DNA of 5,419 bases from Ponticaulis sp. (GTDB taxonomy: Bacteria > Pseudomonadota > Alphaproteobacteria > Caulobacterales > Hyphomonadaceae), in the NCBI GenBank assembly GCA_002699325.1, contig PABS01000037.1, positions 56,312 through 61,730 of the forward strand. Direction: 5' to 3'. The position numbers were made by a program, and so were the translations under genes. Below are positions 5,053 to 5,419 of this stretch, in pieces. The notes below the pieces were generated by a model that was not told where the DNA came from, did not search any database, and saw only the letters and a program-made list of their open reading frames with translations. Position 1 is the stretch's first letter. Each line of letters starts with the position of its first letter.

Positions 5053-5419
5053 ATGACAAGTTCAAGCGAATTCTTCGCGCATATTCCAAAGATCAAATTC
5101 GAAAGCGAGGTGACTACCAATAACCTGGCCTATCGCTATTACGATCCAGAACGCCTCGTGCTCGGAAAGAAGATGGTCGACCATCTGCGTCCTTTGCTAT
5201 TGGCACACTTTCTGCTGGGACGGTTTCGACGTCTTTGGAGAAGGCAGTTTTCAGCGGCCCTGGCACAAGTTGAGCGGTCAGCAGCAGGCTGATGCCAAGC
5301 TCGAAATCGCCTTTGAGTTCTTCTCCAAGCTCGGTGTACCTTATTTTTCTTTTCACGATGTTGATGTCATAGCGCCGGCCACCGACATGAAAGAGCATGT
5401 TCGCAATCTGGCGGTCATG
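5053..5419 (+). pseudogene. xylA: Xylose isomerase, frame broken near residue 46 and cut by the window edge
   Basis: Xylose isomerase converts D-xylose to D-xylulose, the substrate of XylB. The ATG at 5053 starts the typical MTSSSEFFAHIPKIKFE, then LAYRYYDPERLVLGKKM and DHLR (ending at 5190). In this frame the protein then becomes unrelated and stops at 5290-5292. From 5195 another frame resumes the family exactly, with CYWHTFCWDGFDVFGEG and QRPWHK. It continues to the right edge with FEFFSKLGVPY and FHDVD, which carries the catalytic His (codon 5354-5356) and Asp (5363-5365). The family has three residues (FAA in E. coli) between HLR and CYW; here only four bases, CCTT, remain, so five bases appear to be missing. 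Everything on both sides is well conserved, so the break is either very recent or a sequencing or assembly error. In the latter case this is a normal partial xylA. AGGAAG (5035-5040) inside the xylB end is a distant ribosome binding site. Confidence -1.

Noticed and set aside
5191..5292. Reading the 5' xylA frame to its stop at 5290-5292 as a genuine short protein
   Set aside because: Residues after HLR in that frame are unrelated to anything and overlap perfect xylose isomerase sequence in the next frame, so it is a frameshift artefact or lesion.
5114..5398. Minus-strand open frame of 94 residues at the right edge
   Set aside because: It is antisense to xylA sequence conserved with the family; no motif is seen.

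Overview
The window looks like a chromosomal segment of an alphaproteobacterium, most plausibly Caulobacterales/Hyphomonadaceae or a close relative. The base composition is moderate, roughly 50-55% GC by eye. The lineage argument rests on the left-edge gene, which encodes a protein with two receiver-like domains followed by a degenerate GGDEF domain. That architecture matches PopA, the c-di-GMP effector of the Caulobacter-type cell cycle. No organism can be named from the sequence alone.

Layout. (1) Positions 1-1038, minus strand: the PopA-like gene, cut by the left edge exactly at its GGDEF-equivalent motif. (2) Positions 1039-1154: a short divergent intergenic region with a small inverted repeat and a 7-of-8 match to the CtrA box TTAA-N7-TTAA. 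(3) Positions 1155-1904, plus strand: a histidine phosphatase (phosphoglycerate-mutase-like) gene. (4) Positions 1905-2155: a non-coding gap with a nested hairpin, a strong intrinsic terminator and a candidate promoter. (5) Positions 2156-3490: scoA and scoB, the two subunits of a 3-oxoacid (succinyl-CoA:acetoacetate) CoA-transferase, separated by 3 bases. (6) Positions 3491-3590: a short gap with a hairpin over the scoB stop and a possible promoter. (7) Positions 3591 to the right edge: xylB (xylulokinase, GTG start) and, one base after its stop, xylA (xylose isomerase). The xylA reading frame is broken early by a net loss that looks like 5 bases, and the gene runs off the window.

How the genes fit together. 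xylA and xylB form the isomerase route for D-xylose (xylose to xylulose to xylulose-5-phosphate). This differs from the oxidative Weimberg route known from Caulobacter crescentus. scoAB activates acetoacetate with CoA from succinyl-CoA and so feeds ketone-body or polyhydroxybutyrate carbon into central metabolism. The PopA-like gene belongs to cell-cycle signalling and is transcribed away from the metabolic genes. No mobile element, CRISPR array or RNA gene was seen. I see no wholly new system. The observations most worth following are the PopA-like protein (dead cyclase site, intact c-di-GMP inhibitory site), the CtrA-box candidate beside it, and the xylA frame break.
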